From NCBI GenBank assembly GCA_943372195.1, contig CALRXS010000004.1, forward strand, positions 1 to 64,000: a DNA stretch of 64,000 bases. The letters are read 5' to 3'. Made by a program: the position numbers and the translations under genes. Of this stretch, positions 61,978 to 64,000 are shown piece by piece. Numbering within the stretch: position 1 is the stretch's first letter; the number at the start of each line of letters is the position of its first letter. This stretch comes from JAEYZM01 sp943372195. GTDB taxonomy: Bacteria > Bacteroidota > Bacteroidia > Sphingobacteriales > Sphingobacteriaceae. Below the pieces are notes generated by a model that was not told the DNA's origin, did not search any database, and was given only the letters and a program-made list of their open reading frames with translations.

Positions 61978-62505
61978 ATGGCAAAAAGAAAAACTATCAC
62001 TTCCAAAATTAACAGCGGAGCTGTCATGGAAGAAGTAAAAAAGCTTGCTCTCCTTGGAGGTGGAGTTGTGCTTGGCTCTTTAGGAGGTAAGCTCATCGAC
62101 AATGTATTAAAAGTAGATTCAGGCATACAAGGATTTAATCCCAAAGCATTGGTACGACCAGCTGTGCTCGTTGGCGCAGGTACAGCAGGCGTACTGATGT
62201 TGAAGGATAACAATTTAAAATTAATTGCAACAGGTGTTGGAGCATCGGGAGTCTTATCAGGTGTAAAAACTTTTATGAAAAAAGATTTACTGAATGGTCT
62301 AGCGGACTTTAGCGGATTAGGTGAAGCGGGTCCAATAGATGTTTACCGTGAGCCTGTGAATTTATCGATTGAACGATACAACCCTGATTTACCTGCTTTA
62401 AACGCTTCAAATTCCTCTAGTGCTTCATCAAACGATTACAGATCACAAGAGATGATTGAAGGAGCAGAAGAGCAATCAGAATTAGCATACATCGAAATTA
62501 TTTAA
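61978..62505 (+). CDS. Membrane protein with two hydrophobic segments
   Basis: 175 residues. Basic N-terminus (MAKRKTITSKINSG), then Gly-rich hydrophobic parts ALLGGGVVLGSLGGKLI and VRPAVLVGAGTAGVLML, VGASGVLSGVKTF. The end is polar and Ser/Asn-rich with acidic EEQSELAYIEII. The DFSGLGEAGP motif resembles FAGLGEPV of the protease fusion (and ELSGLGNS), a short common motif. It probably sits in the virion or cell membrane; no family recognised. Confidence 0.6.
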   Translation: MAKRKTITSKINSGAVMEEVKKLALLGGGVVLGSLGGKLIDNVLKVDSGIQGFNPKALVRPAVLVGAGTAGVLMLKDNNLKLIATGVGASGVLSGVKTFMKKDLLNGLADFSGLGEAGPIDVYREPVNLSIERYNPDLPALNASNSSSASSNDYRSQEMIEGAEEQSELAYIEII

Positions 62506-62526
62506 CCCATTATTTAAACAACAGAC

Positions 62527-63231
62527 ATGATTACATTAGGTCAAATCGAAAGCAGCGAATATAATCTGCTTGGGGGAATTTCTGAGGATGATTTCTTAGA
62601 AGCCTTAGAGGTTAGCAAACCAGCGGATAAGAAAAAGTTAATCCGTAAAATTCAAACTCAAACTAAACAAGTGGCGGTAGCGAGTAGCTCACGTTCTCGA
62701 GCAGAATTCGAAAAAAGAATTCACATGTTACCAAAAGAAACGCAAGCAGGCTTAGCGGCTCAAAACTTGCAAGCGGTTGATACTGCTTACTACGTGGTAA
62801 AAGGAGTTGGAGAATCGAAGGTGATAAAAATGTTTAAAGATGATGACAACAAAGTTGTCGGTATCGGAAACTTATCTTCAGCAAAATTAGAGAAAGGAAA
62901 CTTTTTCTTATTGTATGGAATCCAGTTATTAGCTGGTGTTGCGGGAGCTGGTGAAGAAGCGTCATCGGTAAACTTTGATACCATTCCTGACTTTATCCGT
63001 AACGGAGAGTTTGAGTTCAAGGCTAATGGTACTACCTTAATTCCAGCAACTTCAAATGAAATATTTTTCACTGAAGGTAAAGACATCTTCAAAGGTTTAT
63101 TCGTGTTAGACAATCCGAAAATTATTCGTGATCAGCAGTCTATCGAGTTCAATATTGAGTGGGGAGTAAATGCTCCAGAGAACACTTATGTGAAAGCCAT
63201 TTTAAGAGGCACTACAGTTATTAAATCTTAA
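62527..63231 (+). CDS. Beta-rich protein, candidate major capsid protein
   Basis: 234 residues: a helical N-terminal 80 residues (with basic SSSRSRAEFEKRIHML), then an all-beta part with turns rich in Gly/Asn (FRNGEFEFKANGT, TLIPATSNEIFFTEG, VLDNPKIIRDQQSIEFNIEW, VNAPENTYVKAILRGTTV). Composition is richer in GC and in frequent codons than the AT-rich cargo, as for a highly expressed structural gene. The length is between single and double jelly-roll capsid proteins of tailless phages. No sequence match can be claimed. Confidence 0.45.
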   Translation: MITLGQIESSEYNLLGGISEDDFLEALEVSKPADKKKLIRKIQTQTKQVAVASSSRSRAEFEKRIHMLPKETQAGLAAQNLQAVDTAYYVVKGVGESKVIKMFKDDDNKVVGIGNLSSAKLEKGNFFLLYGIQLLAGVAGAGEEASSVNFDTIPDFIRNGEFEFKANGTTLIPATSNEIFFTEGKDIFKGLFVLDNPKIIRDQQSIEFNIEWGVNAPENTYVKAILRGTTVIKS

Positions 63232-63245
63232 TACAAATCTATTTC

Positions 63246-63632
63246 ATGAAGCAACACAAATTTCAACAAATCAGAGTGCGAGTTAACGCACCTGGCGCAT
63301 CTGTCCGCTTTACAGCAGAAACCGATAAACAATACGACGTTATCCGAGGATTATATATATCCATAGCGGATGAACGCCTTCAACCATCGAGTACTATCGG
63401 GCTAAAAGTAAACGGACAAGAAGTGTTTGATGATGCTCATGAAATTCGTTTGCTCACCTGCGGTAACCAAGTTGCTCCAAACGAAAAGTTCTTTTTGTTT
63501 GAGGAGCACTTGGAAGCAGCAGGCTCTAGCATTGAAGGAAGATTCACGGATGGTGCAAACGTGGCAGAGAACGCCTACCCATATGATGCTAAGGTGTATT
63601 TGTGGCTCACAAAATCCGAAGTTCAGAAATGA
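63246..63632 (+). CDS. Small beta-rich protein, paralogue of the following gene
   Basis: 128 residues. RVRVNAPGASVRFTAETDKQ, then VIRGLYISI, IGLKVNGQEVF and the end PYDAKVYLWLTKSE. It shares the NAP motif at the same place, the GLYISI/GYVARV strand and the end PY(D/E).K.YL with the next protein, so the two are duplicated copies. Small beta-barrel capsid, penton or spike-type proteins are possible; the function is not established. Confidence 0.6.
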   Translation: MKQHKFQQIRVRVNAPGASVRFTAETDKQYDVIRGLYISIADERLQPSSTIGLKVNGQEVFDDAHEIRLLTCGNQVAPNEKFFLFEEHLEAAGSSIEGRFTDGANVAENAYPYDAKVYLWLTKSEVQK

Positions 63633-64000
63633 TACACTATCACATTTTAACACTCCAAGTAAATGCACCAAATGCTGTGGTGAAGATTGACAAACAACTT
63701 CCCTCTCATTTTGAAGTATGCACTGGATATGTGGCAAGAGTTTCAAAGGGAATCACAAACCCTAATGATATATCAGAGATAGGAATGATATCGCTAGAGT
63801 TTAACAATAGAGTGATTCATGCTGTGAATGCGATTGTGGATTACGAGTCAAAAGCTGAAATGAAAACCGAATACCAGCAGCTTTCTGTACCCTTAAAAGC
63901 TAACACTCTTTTTTCAGGAGTATATCACGACTGGAAGAATCTTCAACTAGTTCCCTTTACTCCTTATGAAGTAAAGATTTATTTAAGATGTGAATCAAAA
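63629..64000 (+). CDS. Paralogue of the 128-residue protein, cut by the window end
   Basis: The ATG overlaps the previous stop by four bases. 124 codons are open to the window end: MIHYHILTLQVNAPNAVVKI, EVCTGYVARVSKGI, SEIGMISLEFNNRVI, FTPYEVKIYLRCESK. It carries the same strand order as its neighbour with different loops. The length may exceed that of the neighbour, as no stop is seen. Part of the compact plus-strand block. Confidence 0.65.
   Translation, partial: MIHYHILTLQVNAPNAVVKIDKQLPSHFEVCTGYVARVSKGITNPNDISEIGMISLEFNNRVIHAVNAIVDYESKAEMKTEYQQLSVPLKANTLFSGVYHDWKNLQLVPFTPYEVKIYLRCESK

Larger units (their letters stand above)
49309..64000 (+). mobile_element. Genomic island integrated at the ssrA 3' end (right end outside window)
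   Basis: The island begins directly after the tmRNA 3' end, with a tyrosine recombinase 250 bases in. It holds cargo of very AT-rich lipoproteins and a T9SS lipase, integrase debris, and a structural-like plus-strand block. A second copy of the ssrA 3' end, expected as attR, is not seen within the window, so the right border lies beyond. Spacers are unlike those of the host (no word-repeat hairpins), supporting a foreign origin. Confidence 0.75.

Noticed and set aside
59189..64000. Tailed-phage prophage
   Set aside because: No terminase, portal, tail tube, tape measure or lysis gene is visible; the gene types fit a tailless virus better, if viral at all.

Overview
The window comes from an AT-rich Bacteroidota chromosome; family cannot be fixed from sequence alone, but Chitinophagales-like is plausible. 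The evidence is type IX secretion (T9SS) sorting tails, a PorV/PorQ-type protein, an Hc1 histone-like protein, TonB-dependent receptors with regulatory plug domains, promoter -7 boxes of the TAnnTTTG type, and a tmRNA whose tag reads GENNYALAA.

Bases 1-16985 are ordinary core genome. They hold an alpha-oxoamine synthase, an Hc1 protein, hemN and a secreted S1 protease. A minus-strand run follows (AcpH-like, PorV/PorQ-like, ligA, DUF6913-like, dapA), then tyrS, a LuxE-like ligase, a lipoprotein with hemJ, and a membrane group (AI-2E permease, BamA-like barrel, holin-X-like protein, small partner). Bases 17000-31250 are almost all minus strand. A TPR protein, an outer-membrane barrel, an HU/SPOR protein and ExbB-ExbD-TonB form an apparent envelope energy-transduction unit. 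It continues into folC, a response regulator, a YihY protein, a sigma-54 activator and its histidine kinase. A 52-residue membrane protein beside them has a plausible sigma-54 promoter.

Bases 31250-48700 carry a divergent NlpC/P60-like and TonB-receptor pair whose promoters lie so close to the ATGs that the mRNAs may be leaderless. There is also a metallophosphoesterase, an ArsC-like protein, an outer-membrane receptor and a compact inorganic-sulfur locus. That locus comprises a Crp/Fnr regulator, TauE exporter, persulfide dioxygenase-rhodanese fusion, rhodanese, universal stress protein, two YeeE/YedE half-transporters, a TsdA-like dihaem cytochrome and an OprD-like porin. A T9SS-exported glycerophosphodiesterase and a bestrophin follow.

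From the 3' end of ssrA (tmRNA, 48916-49308) to the end of the window lies a mobile island. It has a tyrosine recombinase, AT-rich cargo (a T9SS lipase-like protein of 997 residues, several small lipoproteins, a Cys-rich lipoprotein), a decayed second integrase, and related leader sequences that suggest stepwise accretion. At 59189-64000 it ends in a tightly packed plus-strand block: DUF4248, small membrane proteins, an LEA14-like protein, a transglutaminase-like cysteine-protease fusion, a 234-residue beta-rich protein and two tandem paralogues. This block looks like a structural module of an uncharacterised tailless, membrane-containing provirus or satellite. No terminase, portal or tail gene is visible, and the right end of the island lies outside the window.

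Intergenic spacers of the host part are unusual: many consist of short words repeated in tandem and then in reverse complement, giving long locus-specific hairpins.
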